Shown here: positions 1 to 8,256 of the stretch, one piece after another
Numbering within the stretch: the stretch's first letter is position 1
Layout: each line of letters opens with the position of its first letter
From: Polynucleobacter sp.
Lineage (GTDB): Bacteria; Pseudomonadota; Gammaproteobacteria; Burkholderiales; Burkholderiaceae_D
Length of the DNA: 64,000 nt
Direction: 5' to 3'
Assembly (NCBI GenBank): GCA_021737945.1
Contig: JAIPCX010000014.1
Coordinates: 1 to 64,000 of the forward strand
Program-made: the position numbers and the translations under genes
Notes under the pieces: generated by a model
Seen by the model: only the letters and a program-made list of their open reading frames with translations
Told to the model about the DNA's origin: nothing
Databases searched by the model: none

Positions 1-998
1 TGATGCTGTCTGCCGTCTCTAGCGGTAACTGCAACATCATTGCCCCCGTTGCTGAAGATTTAAAAGTGCTGAATATTTTGTGGGACTGCGGCACTGAAAA
101 AGTTCTCGAAGAAAAGCGCTATCGTTATGTAACGCGCACCCAAGCGAATGCCACCATAGAGATGTTATCGACTGTTCTGTATCTCTTGAAAACTAAACCA
201 GACATCAAAACCATCGCAGTGATGAATCAAGATTACGCATGGGGACGTGATTCTTGGGAATTGTTCCGTAATGCCTTACTCGCGCTCAAACCAGACGTAA
301 AAATCGTCGCTGAGCTGTTTCCAAAATTTGGCGCGACCGATTACTCCACTGAGATTAGTCGTTTGCAGGCATTACGTCCTGATGTGATCCTGTCGACATC
401 ATGGGGCGGTGATTTGGATACGTTCGTGCGTCAAGCGTCACAACGCGGCTTGATGAAGTCATCGCTGTTGGTTTTGCCTCTGGCTGAGAGTTCACTAGAG
501 CGCTTGGGCACTGCCTTACCCGATGGTGTAATCGTTGGCGCACGTGGTGATCACTACTTCCTTCACCCGCAATATAAAGATGAACCTAAGCTGAAAAACT
601 TCACCAAGAAGTTTCAGGAAAAAACGGGGGCTTATCCTATCTACCCCGTGTTTCACATGGTGCAAGCGCTGGATGGCTTAGTTGCGGGCTACCAAAAAGC
701 TATCAAGGTAAACAAAGGTCAATGGCCTTCCACAGAACAAGTGGCTGATGCTATGCGTGGCCTTGAGTTCCGCGGTTTAACTGGCACGGTGAAAATTCGT
801 GAAGATGGTCAAGGTTTGGAAGATCAACTGTTGGGCGTGACGCGTAAGGTGGCGGGCTACAACTTTCCTGTATTAGAAAAAATCATGATTTACCCTGCTG
901 ATTTAATCAGCACACCAGTGGGTCAAAAATCGCCTGAGTGGGTCAAGACAATCAAACCTGAATTGATCAACAACCCACGCTTTAAACAGCTCAACTGA
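1..998 (+). CDS. Liv-type ABC transporter substrate-binding protein (5' truncated)
   Basis: Periplasmic binding protein of the branched-chain amino acid (LivK-like, type I periplasmic fold) family, which captures a solute and delivers it to the LivH/LivM permease. About 331 residues are visible and the reading frame is open to the left edge, so the signal peptide and N-terminal lobe start lie outside the window; the first ATG at position 3 is internal. Family features visible are a conserved YRYVTRT-like hinge stretch, an AVMNQDYAWGRD segment and a DVILSTSWGGDL segment. It is the first visible gene of an operon with livH, livM, livG and livF and then oxidation enzymes. The ligand is unknown; the neighbouring alcohol and aldehyde dehydrogenases argue against a plain amino acid role. 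Confidence 0.88.
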   Translation, partial: MLSAVSSGNCNIIAPVAEDLKVLNILWDCGTEKVLEEKRYRYVTRTQANATIEMLSTVLYLLKTKPDIKTIAVMNQDYAWGRDSWELFRNALLALKPDVKIVAELFPKFGATDYSTEISRLQALRPDVILSTSWGGDLDTFVRQASQRGLMKSSLLVLPLAESSLERLGTALPDGVIVGARGDHYFLHPQYKDEPKLKNFTKKFQEKTGAYPIYPVFHMVQALDGLVAGYQKAIKVNKGQWPSTEQVADAMRGLEFRGLTGTVKIREDGQGLEDQLLGVTRKVAGYNFPVLEKIMIYPADLISTPVGQKSPEWVKTIKPELINNPRFKQLN

Positions 999-1087
999 TC
1001 TAGTTGATATTTTCTTTGTCCTGTTATGCCAAGTTTGGCATGACAGGACGTATTGAATTTTTTTCTGACGGTATTTGAAAGACGGCT

Positions 1088-1993
1088 ATGTCGCAGGACA
1101 TTTATATTTTGGCGGTGTTGGACGGCTTGTCCTACGCCGCTTTGCTTTTTCTGGTCGCGCTAGGCATGACACTCGTGTTTGGCGTGATGAATATTGTGAA
1201 CATGGCGCACGGCAGTTTTTATGCGCTAGGTGGCTACATGGCTGCCACGCTTGGGCTGTGGGCCACCGCCCATGGCGCTTCTCCGGCATGGTCACTGCTG
1301 ATACTTCCGCTAGCTGCAATCATCGTTGGTTGCGTGTTCGGTGCGTTGATGGAAACCTCCTTGATGCAGCATATCTATAACAAGGATCCGATTCTTCAAT
1401 TGCTGATTACGTTTTCGGCCTTCATGATTTTTGAAGATTTGCAGCGCTTAGTGTGGGGTACTCAACCTTATTTTGTCTCCGATATCGTCAACTATTTAGG
1501 TACCGCAGATATTTTAGGTATTACCTATACACGCTATCAATTGATGGTGGTGCCGGGTGTGGCATTGGTGGTATTTGTTGCCTTGCGCAGCTTCCTTAAA
1601 TTAAGCAGCATAGGTCGGCAAATTGTTGCGGTATCGCATAACCGTGAAATATCGACAGCGTTAGGCATTAATGTAAAACGCATATCGCTGCTGACGTTTG
1701 TAGTGGGTTCTATTCTTGGCGCCTTAGCTGGCGCATTAGCTTCGCCTACTGTCTCGTGGGTGCCGGGTATAGGCGGCGAGATGATTGTTTTATCATTCGC
1801 AGTGGTTGCAACCGCCGGTCTGGGTCAAATTGAAGGGGCATTGGTCGCTGCGATTCTGATTGGATTAGCGCGATCATTTACTGTGTATTTACTTCCGGAA
1901 CTCGAAGTCTTAATTCCTTTCCTGATCATGGTGCTGGTATTGCTGTTCAGGCCGCAGGGATTGTTTTCCGTCGCGCAGTCAAGGAGAGTGTGA
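1088..1993 (+). CDS. livH: Liv-type ABC transporter permease LivH
   Basis: Inner-membrane permease of the branched-chain amino acid/carboxylate ABC family, 301 residues, almost wholly hydrophobic with about eight membrane segments. The N-terminus has the family hallmark GMTLVFGVMNIVNMAHG (about residues 26-42) and the C-terminus the usual LLFRPQGLF. It pairs with the following LivM to form the pore. The gene lies 89 bases after the binding protein and its stop overlaps the next start by one base. The symbol is by homology; the transported substrate is not known. Confidence 0.92.
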   Translation: MSQDIYILAVLDGLSYAALLFLVALGMTLVFGVMNIVNMAHGSFYALGGYMAATLGLWATAHGASPAWSLLILPLAAIIVGCVFGALMETSLMQHIYNKDPILQLLITFSAFMIFEDLQRLVWGTQPYFVSDIVNYLGTADILGITYTRYQLMVVPGVALVVFVALRSFLKLSSIGRQIVAVSHNREISTALGINVKRISLLTFVVGSILGALAGALASPTVSWVPGIGGEMIVLSFAVVATAGLGQIEGALVAAILIGLARSFTVYLLPELEVLIPFLIMVLVLLFRPQGLFSVAQSRRV

Positions 1994-2937
1994 TGAACCG
2001 CGCGAAAATTGTCGTCATCCTGTTAGCGCTCGTCGCTTTGCTGCTGCCAGTTGCTCTGCCATGGATTAAGACGCCCTTAATTCTGGGTACGGCGTTTGGT
2101 ATTGCTGCATTAGGTATCTCTATTTTAATCATCTCGGGTCAGATTTCATTTGGACACGCGATGTTTGTGTGTGCCGGTGGTTATGCTGTTGCATTCGTCT
2201 CCAGACAATGGCCTCATCTAGATAGCGCCTGGCTGCTAGCGGTCGGCGCTGTAACAGGAGTGATACTCGGTATCGTTGTGGGTTCGTTTGTTGTTCGTTA
2301 CCGCGCTATTTTCTTCGGCATGCTGAACTTGGCTTTATCTATGGTCTTGTTCGCAGCGTTGGGTAAATTTTTTAATCTAACGGGTGGTACCGATGGTTTG
2401 CGTCTAGAACGTGCACCATTTTTCGGTATGAATCTCGAGCGCGACGCCTTTGAAAGTGTGCTGTTGGTAGTGGGAGTCGCGTTGGCTTTGCTATCAGGCT
2501 GGCTGGTGCAGCGTTACCTACGATCGTTAGCAGGGCAGGCGTTATCCGCCATTAAAACCAACGAAACCCGGCTTGAATATGTCGGCATCTCTGCCTATCA
2601 AACGCTTTGGATTGGCTACATCATCTCGGCCACGCTGTGCGGATTGTCGGGTGCCATCTTCGCCATTGCCCAAGGATTGGTCACTCCTGAAATGGGCTAC
2701 TGGGTTCGTTCAGGTGAAATTGTCTTCGTCGCTATTTTGGGTGGTGTAGGACATCCGGTCGGTGCATTCATCGGCGCGGGCATTTTTGAATTCGTTAAAT
2801 TATTCGCCGCCGCCTATCTTACTGGTGCATGGCAGATGGTGTTAGGTTTTGTGTTGATAGCGATGGTATTTCTGGCGCCGCGCGGGATTTCCGCCATGCT
2901 TGAACAGCGAACTATGTCGAAGCGGGAGGATGTATGA
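1993..2937 (+). CDS. livM: Liv-type ABC transporter permease LivM
   Basis: Second permease subunit, about 314 residues and polytopic, with the LivM-type ISGQISFGHAMF motif near residue 46 and a C-terminal FLAPRGI ending. I choose the ATG at 1993, which shares its A with the livH stop (TGATG), because an AGGAGA Shine-Dalgarno at 1982-1987 sits five bases upstream; the GTG at 1990 is an in-frame alternative but too close to that site. Translational coupling with livH is likely. It overlaps livG at its 3' end by four bases. Confidence 0.92.
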   Translation: MNRAKIVVILLALVALLLPVALPWIKTPLILGTAFGIAALGISILIISGQISFGHAMFVCAGGYAVAFVSRQWPHLDSAWLLAVGAVTGVILGIVVGSFVVRYRAIFFGMLNLALSMVLFAALGKFFNLTGGTDGLRLERAPFFGMNLERDAFESVLLVVGVALALLSGWLVQRYLRSLAGQALSAIKTNETRLEYVGISAYQTLWIGYIISATLCGLSGAIFAIAQGLVTPEMGYWVRSGEIVFVAILGGVGHPVGAFIGAGIFEFVKLFAAAYLTGAWQMVLGFVLIAMVFLAPRGISAMLEQRTMSKREDV

Positions 2938-3677
2938 GTACACCGCTATTACAAACTAACGATCTGCAGCTGGCTTTCGGCGCGGTGGTGGTCGCAGACC
3001 ATATCAATTTTTCGCTGAATCAAGGTGAACGCTTAGCTGTTATTGGACAAAACGGTGCCGGTAAGACCACGTTTATTAACATCTGCACCGGCTTGATCAG
3101 ACCACAGGCTGGTCGCGTTTTCTTTGAAGGTAAAGACGTAACCGAACTCTCACCACGCGCGATTGCGCTGCGCGGTATGGTGCGCTCTTTTCAATTACCG
3201 CAGCTATTTACAGAACACACCGTACGCGACTGTATTCGCATTGCTGCGGCGGGCAAGCGCAACCGTCTGGGCCTGTGGACGCCCTTAGCAAAGGCGGTTG
3301 ATGACGACCAGGTCGCACGCATTTTAACGATGGTTGGTTTAGATAAACGTGCCGACGAATTGTCGGGTGCCTTACCCGAAGGTCAGCGTAAATTGCTAGA
3401 TATCGCGATGGCGCTAATTATGAAACCGCGTTTGCTTATTCTTGATGAACCCACTTCTGGTGTGTCTTCAGATGAAAAACACGGTTTGATGAAGACCATC
3501 ATGAATGCGTTGGACGCACAAAAAGTAACCGCCATTTTTGTCGAGCATGATGTCGACATTGTCTCGCAATACTCCACTCGCGTTGCTGCATGGATTGCGG
3601 GTCGTATTGCGGCGGATGGCACGCCAGAAAAAGTATTGGCCGATCCTGAAATCCGCAAAAACGTGATCGGAGAATGA
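2934..3677 (+). CDS. livG: Liv-type ABC transporter ATP-binding protein LivG
   Basis: One of two ATPase subunits, 247 residues. Walker A GQNGAGKT is at residues 38-45, the Q-loop glutamine at 87, an LPEGQ signature variant around 147-151 and Walker B LLILDEP at 167-173, with an EHD switch histidine further on. The start ATG overlaps the livM stop (ATGA) and is preceded by GGGAGGA. LivG proteins are longer than LivF because of an extra C-terminal region, as here. It forms a heterodimer with the next gene product to energise uptake. Confidence 0.92.
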   Translation: MSTPLLQTNDLQLAFGAVVVADHINFSLNQGERLAVIGQNGAGKTTFINICTGLIRPQAGRVFFEGKDVTELSPRAIALRGMVRSFQLPQLFTEHTVRDCIRIAAAGKRNRLGLWTPLAKAVDDDQVARILTMVGLDKRADELSGALPEGQRKLLDIAMALIMKPRLLILDEPTSGVSSDEKHGLMKTIMNALDAQKVTAIFVEHDVDIVSQYSTRVAAWIAGRIAADGTPEKVLADPEIRKNVIGE

Positions 3678-3678
3678 C

Positions 3679-4350
3679 ATGCTAAAAATCGATAACGCTA
3701 GCGCGCGCATTGCAGGCATTACCGTATTGCGCGACATAACAACGGAATTTAAACCCGGACAGTTACTTGCCGTAGTCGGTCGTAATGGCGCTGGCAAGAC
3801 TACGCTGTTGCGCGCCATTATGGGCTTGCTGCCACTTTCATCGGGCCGCATTTCAATTGAAGGTCATGATCTGAGCAAAATTCCAGGGCATCGTCGCACA
3901 GAGTATGGCATCGGCTATGCCCCTGAAGACCGTGCGATGTTTCCAACGTTTACGGTGGAAGAAAATCTTCGACTCTCTTGCGAAGTATTAGGCTTGCCTC
4001 GTGCCGAAGCAGATCGACGTTTAGCTCGCGTGTTGGAAGTAGTGCCTCAGTTAGAGCCGATGTTAGTGCGCTCTGGTGCCGCCTTATCTGGGGGCCAGGG
4101 AAAAATGGCTGCACTCGGTCGCGCACTCATGGCTGGTACTCGACTTATTTTGCTCGATGAACCCTTTCAAGGTTTAGCGCCTGTACTCGCGAATCAATAT
4201 GCTGAATCGCTGCGCAAACTACATCAACTCTCACCAGAGTTATGCATTGTCGTGACGGAATCTAATCGTAGTCTGCTGCGTGATTTGCCCGATGCGACCT
4301 TGACGCTTGAGCGTGGTGAGCTAGTTGCTGGCGAATTGGCGATGCACTAA
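3679..4350 (+). CDS. livF: Liv-type ABC transporter ATP-binding protein LivF
   Basis: Second ATPase subunit, 223 residues, starting one base after the livG stop. Walker A GRNGAGKT is at 34-41, signature LSGGQ at 136-140 and Walker B LILLDEP at 156-162. The stretch after the signature (GKMAALGRAL) departs from the usual QQ-x-LAIARAL pattern but keeps the fold. It is the last transporter gene; a 70-base AT-rich gap follows before the aldehyde dehydrogenase. Confidence 0.91.
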   Translation: MLKIDNASARIAGITVLRDITTEFKPGQLLAVVGRNGAGKTTLLRAIMGLLPLSSGRISIEGHDLSKIPGHRRTEYGIGYAPEDRAMFPTFTVEENLRLSCEVLGLPRAEADRRLARVLEVVPQLEPMLVRSGAALSGGQGKMAALGRALMAGTRLILLDEPFQGLAPVLANQYAESLRKLHQLSPELCIVVTESNRSLLRDLPDATLTLERGELVAGELAMH

Positions 4351-4420
4351 ATACTCAGTGATCGACTCGCTACTAAAAATTAATTAAATAAAACAAACAA
4401 ATAAACATCGGAGACAACAC

Positions 4421-5854
4421 ATGCCAACTTTGCTAATCGATGGAAAATGGGTCGCTGCCACGGGTGGTCAGACTATTGATGTCATTAATCCTTGCGACGC
4501 AAAAGTATTCACTACGATAGATCGCGGAACCGCAGCGGATATTGATCTGGCTGTGAAAGCCGCGCAGCGCGCAATGGAAGGCGCCTGGGGACATTTGACA
4601 GCAACGGAACGCGGCCGCATTTTGGTCAAGGCAGGTGAGCTGATTTTAAAAAATGGTGAAGAGATAGCGCAGATAGAAGCGCGTGATACCGGCAAACCAT
4701 TGTCAGTAGCTCGTGCGGACGTGGTTGCTGTTGCCCGTTATTTTGAATACTACGGTGGTGCGGCTGATAAGCACCACGGCGAACAAATTCCTTACCTGAA
4801 TGGTTACAACGTTCAAGTAGTGCGCGTGCCACACGGCGTTGCTGCCCTAATCATTCCTTGGAACTATCCGGCACAAATGTTTGGCCGCACAGTTGCACCT
4901 GCACTCGCTGCGGGTAATGCCTGCGTGCTCAAGCCTTCTGAAGATGCGTGCATGTCGGGTTTGAAGTTAGCTGAAATATTGGTAGAAGCGGGATTACCGG
5001 CAGGTGCTTTGAATCTGGTTACGGGTTATGGCTATGAAGCGGGTGCGGCATTAACCTCGCATCCCGACATTAACTATGCAAGCTTTACCGGTTCACCTGA
5101 AGTCGGCGCGATGGTGCAGGAATCCACGGCTAAGCATTCAGTGGCGTGCACATTAGAACTCGGCGGCAAATCGCCACAAATCGTTTTTAATGATGCTGAC
5201 CTGGACAAGGCAATACCTATCATCGTAAAAGCGATTACGCAAAATGCGGGACAAACCTGTTCTGCAGGAAGTCGTTTATTGATTCAAGAAGACATCTACG
5301 ACAAAGTTGTTGCGCGAGTAGCGGAAGCATTCAAAAAAGTTCGCGTAGGTACACCTGAGATGGATTTTGACTGCGGCCCTATCGTCAACAAAAAACAATT
5401 TGATCGCGTAAATGATTTTATTGATGACGCTATCAAGAGCGGTGTTCCGCTGCTGGCACGTGCAACCGTGGCTGATGGCGTTTCCAAAGATGGCTATTTT
5501 GTTGCGCCTGCTTTGTTTGGCACCGTGCCGCGTGATCACCGTTTAGCGTGCAAAGAAGTGTTTGGCCCAGTGTTGTCGGCTATGTCGTTTAAAGATGAAG
5601 AGGATGCTGTTCAATTAGCTAATGCAACGGAATATGGTTTGGTATCGGGTATCTGGACTGAAAATGGTGGACGCCAGCAGCGTCTGGCTAAACGTATGCA
5701 GTCGGGACAAGTGTTCATTAACTGTTACGGCGCCGGCGGTGGTGTTGAATTACCGTTTGGTGGCATGAAACGCAGCGGCCACGGTCGCGAAAAAGGCTTT
5801 GTCGCACTGGAAGAATTCAGCACGCTGAAAACCATTGTTCAACATCACGGTTAA
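4421..5854 (+). CDS. NAD(P)-dependent aldehyde dehydrogenase
   Basis: Aldehyde dehydrogenase superfamily enzyme, 477 residues, close to the usual 480-500, oxidising an aldehyde to a carboxylate in the cytoplasm. Catalytic features are visible: PWNYP with Asn148, the general base Glu246 in LELGGK, the nucleophile Cys280 in NAGQTCSAG, and the FTGS nucleotide-binding motif near 222-225. The start is supported by GGAGAC six bases upstream. It lies between a Liv transporter and two alcohol-oxidising enzymes, so a sequence alcohol to aldehyde to acid is likely. The specific substrate cannot be told. Confidence 0.92.
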   Translation: MPTLLIDGKWVAATGGQTIDVINPCDAKVFTTIDRGTAADIDLAVKAAQRAMEGAWGHLTATERGRILVKAGELILKNGEEIAQIEARDTGKPLSVARADVVAVARYFEYYGGAADKHHGEQIPYLNGYNVQVVRVPHGVAALIIPWNYPAQMFGRTVAPALAAGNACVLKPSEDACMSGLKLAEILVEAGLPAGALNLVTGYGYEAGAALTSHPDINYASFTGSPEVGAMVQESTAKHSVACTLELGGKSPQIVFNDADLDKAIPIIVKAITQNAGQTCSAGSRLLIQEDIYDKVVARVAEAFKKVRVGTPEMDFDCGPIVNKKQFDRVNDFIDDAIKSGVPLLARATVADGVSKDGYFVAPALFGTVPRDHRLACKEVFGPVLSAMSFKDEEDAVQLANATEYGLVSGIWTENGGRQQRLAKRMQSGQVFINCYGAGGGVELPFGGMKRSGHGREKGFVALEEFSTLKTIVQHHG

Positions 5855-5882
5855 TTAAATAATTAAGTATCACGGAGACACT

Positions 5883-6638
5883 ATGGGACAACTTCAGGGA
5901 AAAGTAGCCATCATCACAGGCGCAGGCAGTGGATTCGGCGAAGGCATGGCTGAAGCGTATGTGCGTGAAGGTGCAAAAGTTATTATCGCTGATCTAAATG
6001 CAGCCGCTGGTGAGCGTGTGGCTAAAGCTTTAGGTGCGAATGCTAAAGCGGTAGCGACGGACGTGGCGAACATGGATTCGGTGACCACGATGGTTAAGGC
6101 ATGCATCGATAGCTTTGGTGTACCGGATATTGTTATCAACAACGCGGGCACGACGCACAAAAATCAACCGATGCTGCAGGTCGATGAAAAAACCTTTGAT
6201 CGCATGTTTGCGGTGAATGTGAAATCGATTTACTACATGGCGCACGCGGTGATTCCAGCTATGCGTGAGCGAGGTAAGGGCGGTGTGATTTTAAATGTAG
6301 GCTCTACCGCTGGTATTCGTCCACGTCCAGGTTTGTCTTGGTATAACGGCTCCAAAGGTGCCGTGAACTTACTTTCAAAAGCGATGGCCGTTGAACTCGC
6401 TCCCGATCGTATTCGCGTCAATGCCATATGCCCCGTAATGGGTGCGACGGGTTTACTCGCTGATTTTATGGGCGTGCCCGACACGCCTGAGAATCGCGCT
6501 AAATTTGTCTCAACGATTCCTCTGGGTCGTTTTTGTGAGCCACGTGATATGGCCGCCGCTGCGGTGTTTCTAGCAACCGATGCCGCTGAATTTTTAACTG
6601 GTTTAGAATTTCCAGTTGATGGTGGTCGCACTATCTGA
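5883..6638 (+). CDS. SDR family NAD(P)-dependent oxidoreductase
   Basis: Classical short-chain dehydrogenase/reductase, 251 residues. The cofactor motif TGAGSGFG is at 12-19, NNAG at 86-89, and the catalytic triad is Ser141, Tyr154 and Lys158 (YNGSK). The acidic Asp37 after strand 2 suggests NAD preference. A Shine-Dalgarno (CGGAGAC) precedes the ATG. It sits between the aldehyde dehydrogenase and the zinc alcohol dehydrogenase in one operon and probably oxidises a hydroxyl group of the same imported compound or an intermediate. Substrate unknown. Confidence 0.92.
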   Translation: MGQLQGKVAIITGAGSGFGEGMAEAYVREGAKVIIADLNAAAGERVAKALGANAKAVATDVANMDSVTTMVKACIDSFGVPDIVINNAGTTHKNQPMLQVDEKTFDRMFAVNVKSIYYMAHAVIPAMRERGKGGVILNVGSTAGIRPRPGLSWYNGSKGAVNLLSKAMAVELAPDRIRVNAICPVMGATGLLADFMGVPDTPENRAKFVSTIPLGRFCEPRDMAAAAVFLATDAAEFLTGLEFPVDGGRTI

Positions 6639-6664
6639 TGCATTGATATTTTCGGAGAAATTGT

Positions 6665-7789
6665 ATGAAGACGCGTGCCGCCGTATTACATACGCTTGAT
6701 TTACAGTCGCCCTTTGCAAACAGCAAGCCGTTAAAGATTGAAGAGATTGAGCTGGATGAACCGGGCATGGGTGAAGTGCTGGTCAAAATGACTGCCGCCG
6801 GTTTATGCCATTCCGATCTGTCCGTCATTACGGGTGTGCGTCCTCGCCCCGTGCCTATGGCGTTGGGACATGAAGCATCTGCCACGGTGATGAGAGTCGG
6901 TGATGGTGTTGTGAATTTAAAAGCCGGCGACCGTGTGGTGCTGGTATTTGTACCTAGCTGCGGTAACTGCATGCCATGCATGGAAGGGCGTCCTGCTTTG
7001 TGCGAACCCGGTGCAGAAGCGAATGGTAAGGGCACCTTGTTATCTGGCGCGCGTCGTTTGCATTTGGGTCAACAAGCGGTGAATCATCACGTTGGTGTGT
7101 CAGCTTTTGCAGAGCATGCGGTGGTGTCACAACGCTCGTGCGTAAAGGTCGCACAAGATATTGATCCGGTGGAATCTGCCCTATTTGGTTGTGCTGTTTT
7201 AACCGGTGTGGGCGCGGTAGTAAACACGGCCAAAGTACAACCCGGTCAGACCGCTGCCGTGATTGGTTTAGGTGGTGTGGGTATGTGTTCGCTGCTAGGT
7301 GCTGTTGCATCAGGTGCGGTTGAGGTGATCGCAGTTGATTTGAATGACGACAAATTAAAAGCAGCCAAAGAATTAGGCGCGACATTTACGGTCAATGCAC
7401 GTGATCCTGATGCCGCTGCAAAGGTGAGGGAATACACCAAAGGTGGCGTTGACTTCGCGTTTGAAATGGCGGGTGTGACGCCAGCAATGGAACTCGCGTA
7501 TCGCATTACAAAACGTGGTGGCACAACCGTCACCGCCAGCCTGTTTCATCCACAGCATACGTGGCCGATTCAGCAAGTGAGTTTGGTGGCTGAAGAGCGC
7601 ACGGTTAAAGGTAGCTATATCGGTTCATGCATTCCTTCGCGTGATATTCCGCGCTACATTGGTTTATATTTACGCGGCAAGCTACCGATTAATAAATTGT
7701 TGGGCGAACGACTCAAGCTCGACGATATCAATCGCGGCTTCGACAAACTCAACGCTGGCGAAAGCATGCGTGATTTGGTGGTGTTCTAA
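6665..7789 (+). CDS. Zinc-dependent alcohol dehydrogenase (MDR family)
   Basis: Medium-chain dehydrogenase/reductase, 374 residues. Catalytic zinc ligands Cys48 (GLCHSD) and His69/Glu70 (GHE) are present, as are the four structural zinc cysteines at about 99, 102, 105 and 113. A GLGGVG Rossmann motif and an acidic residue after the second strand (VDLND) indicate NAD binding. It resembles class III/aryl alcohol dehydrogenases of the AdhC type. Last gene of the operon that begins with the Liv transporter; a perfect 11-base-pair terminator hairpin follows. It likely oxidises an alcohol to the aldehyde used by the upstream dehydrogenase. Confidence 0.92.
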   Translation: MKTRAAVLHTLDLQSPFANSKPLKIEEIELDEPGMGEVLVKMTAAGLCHSDLSVITGVRPRPVPMALGHEASATVMRVGDGVVNLKAGDRVVLVFVPSCGNCMPCMEGRPALCEPGAEANGKGTLLSGARRLHLGQQAVNHHVGVSAFAEHAVVSQRSCVKVAQDIDPVESALFGCAVLTGVGAVVNTAKVQPGQTAAVIGLGGVGMCSLLGAVASGAVEVIAVDLNDDKLKAAKELGATFTVNARDPDAAAKVREYTKGGVDFAFEMAGVTPAMELAYRITKRGGTTVTASLFHPQHTWPIQQVSLVAEERTVKGSYIGSCIPSRDIPRYIGLYLRGKLPINKLLGERLKLDDINRGFDKLNAGESMRDLVVF

Positions 7790-7859
7790 CCCCCACTATC
7801 AAGCATTACGAATACGCATCACATATCTGACATCACCACGATGGCAAATAGATGGTGCA

Positions 7860-7892
7860 GGGAAGTGCTAGCAATAGCACTTCCCTTTCTTT
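7860..7892 (+). terminator. Intrinsic terminator after the alcohol dehydrogenase operon
   Basis: Perfect inverted repeat with arms GGGAAGTGCTA (7860-7870) and TAGCACTTCCC (7875-7885) closing a GCAA tetraloop of the GNRA type, followed by TTTCTTT. It ends the plus-strand operon and reaches the stop codon of the convergent HTH gene. Confidence 0.85.
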
Positions 7893-8214
7893 ATGCGTTC
7901 ATTGGCGTCCTGTTCGGTTTGCTGTGCATATCCGAAACACGATAGCGTGTCCGTCGATCTCCCATCAGATCGCGCAGATCACGAATGCTCAACTGAGTCA
8001 CTTCGTGCATTCGAATTAATAACGACGCTCCGACTGGTAAAGTACGATGCCGTATTTTGCTTATGACTGGAGCAGTGACTTCCAACGCTCGTGATAAAGC
8101 CGCATCATTTTTTAGATGCATACGCTCGCGCAAGGTATCCAGTAGTCGATTCGGATCATAGGTTTCTTGCGACGACAAGGTATGTGTATGCGTGTCGCGT
8201 TGCATGGGTTCCAT
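7891..8214 (-). CDS. Small helix-turn-helix protein
   Basis: 107-residue protein with a Cro/C1-like helix-turn-helix across about residues 28-85 (a DAALSRALEVTAPVISKIRH core followed by SLLIRMHEVTQLSIRDLRDLMG). It resembles a small regulator I recall from Oxalobacteraceae, but its target is not known. I place the start at 8214 because GAGGA lies six bases upstream; the ATG at 8226 has no ribosome site. It is the last gene of a minus-strand set with the S8 protease (42 bases apart) and the glutamine-rich protein, so it may regulate them. Alternatively it is an independent regulator. Confidence 0.8.
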   Translation of the reverse strand: MEPMQRDTHTHTLSSQETYDPNRLLDTLRERMHLKNDAALSRALEVTAPVISKIRHRTLPVGASLLIRMHEVTQLSIRDLRDLMGDRRTRYRVSDMHSKPNRTPMNA

Positions 8215-8256
8215 GAAAATCCTCATATCAAAGTAATGCGAACACGAGATAAAAAA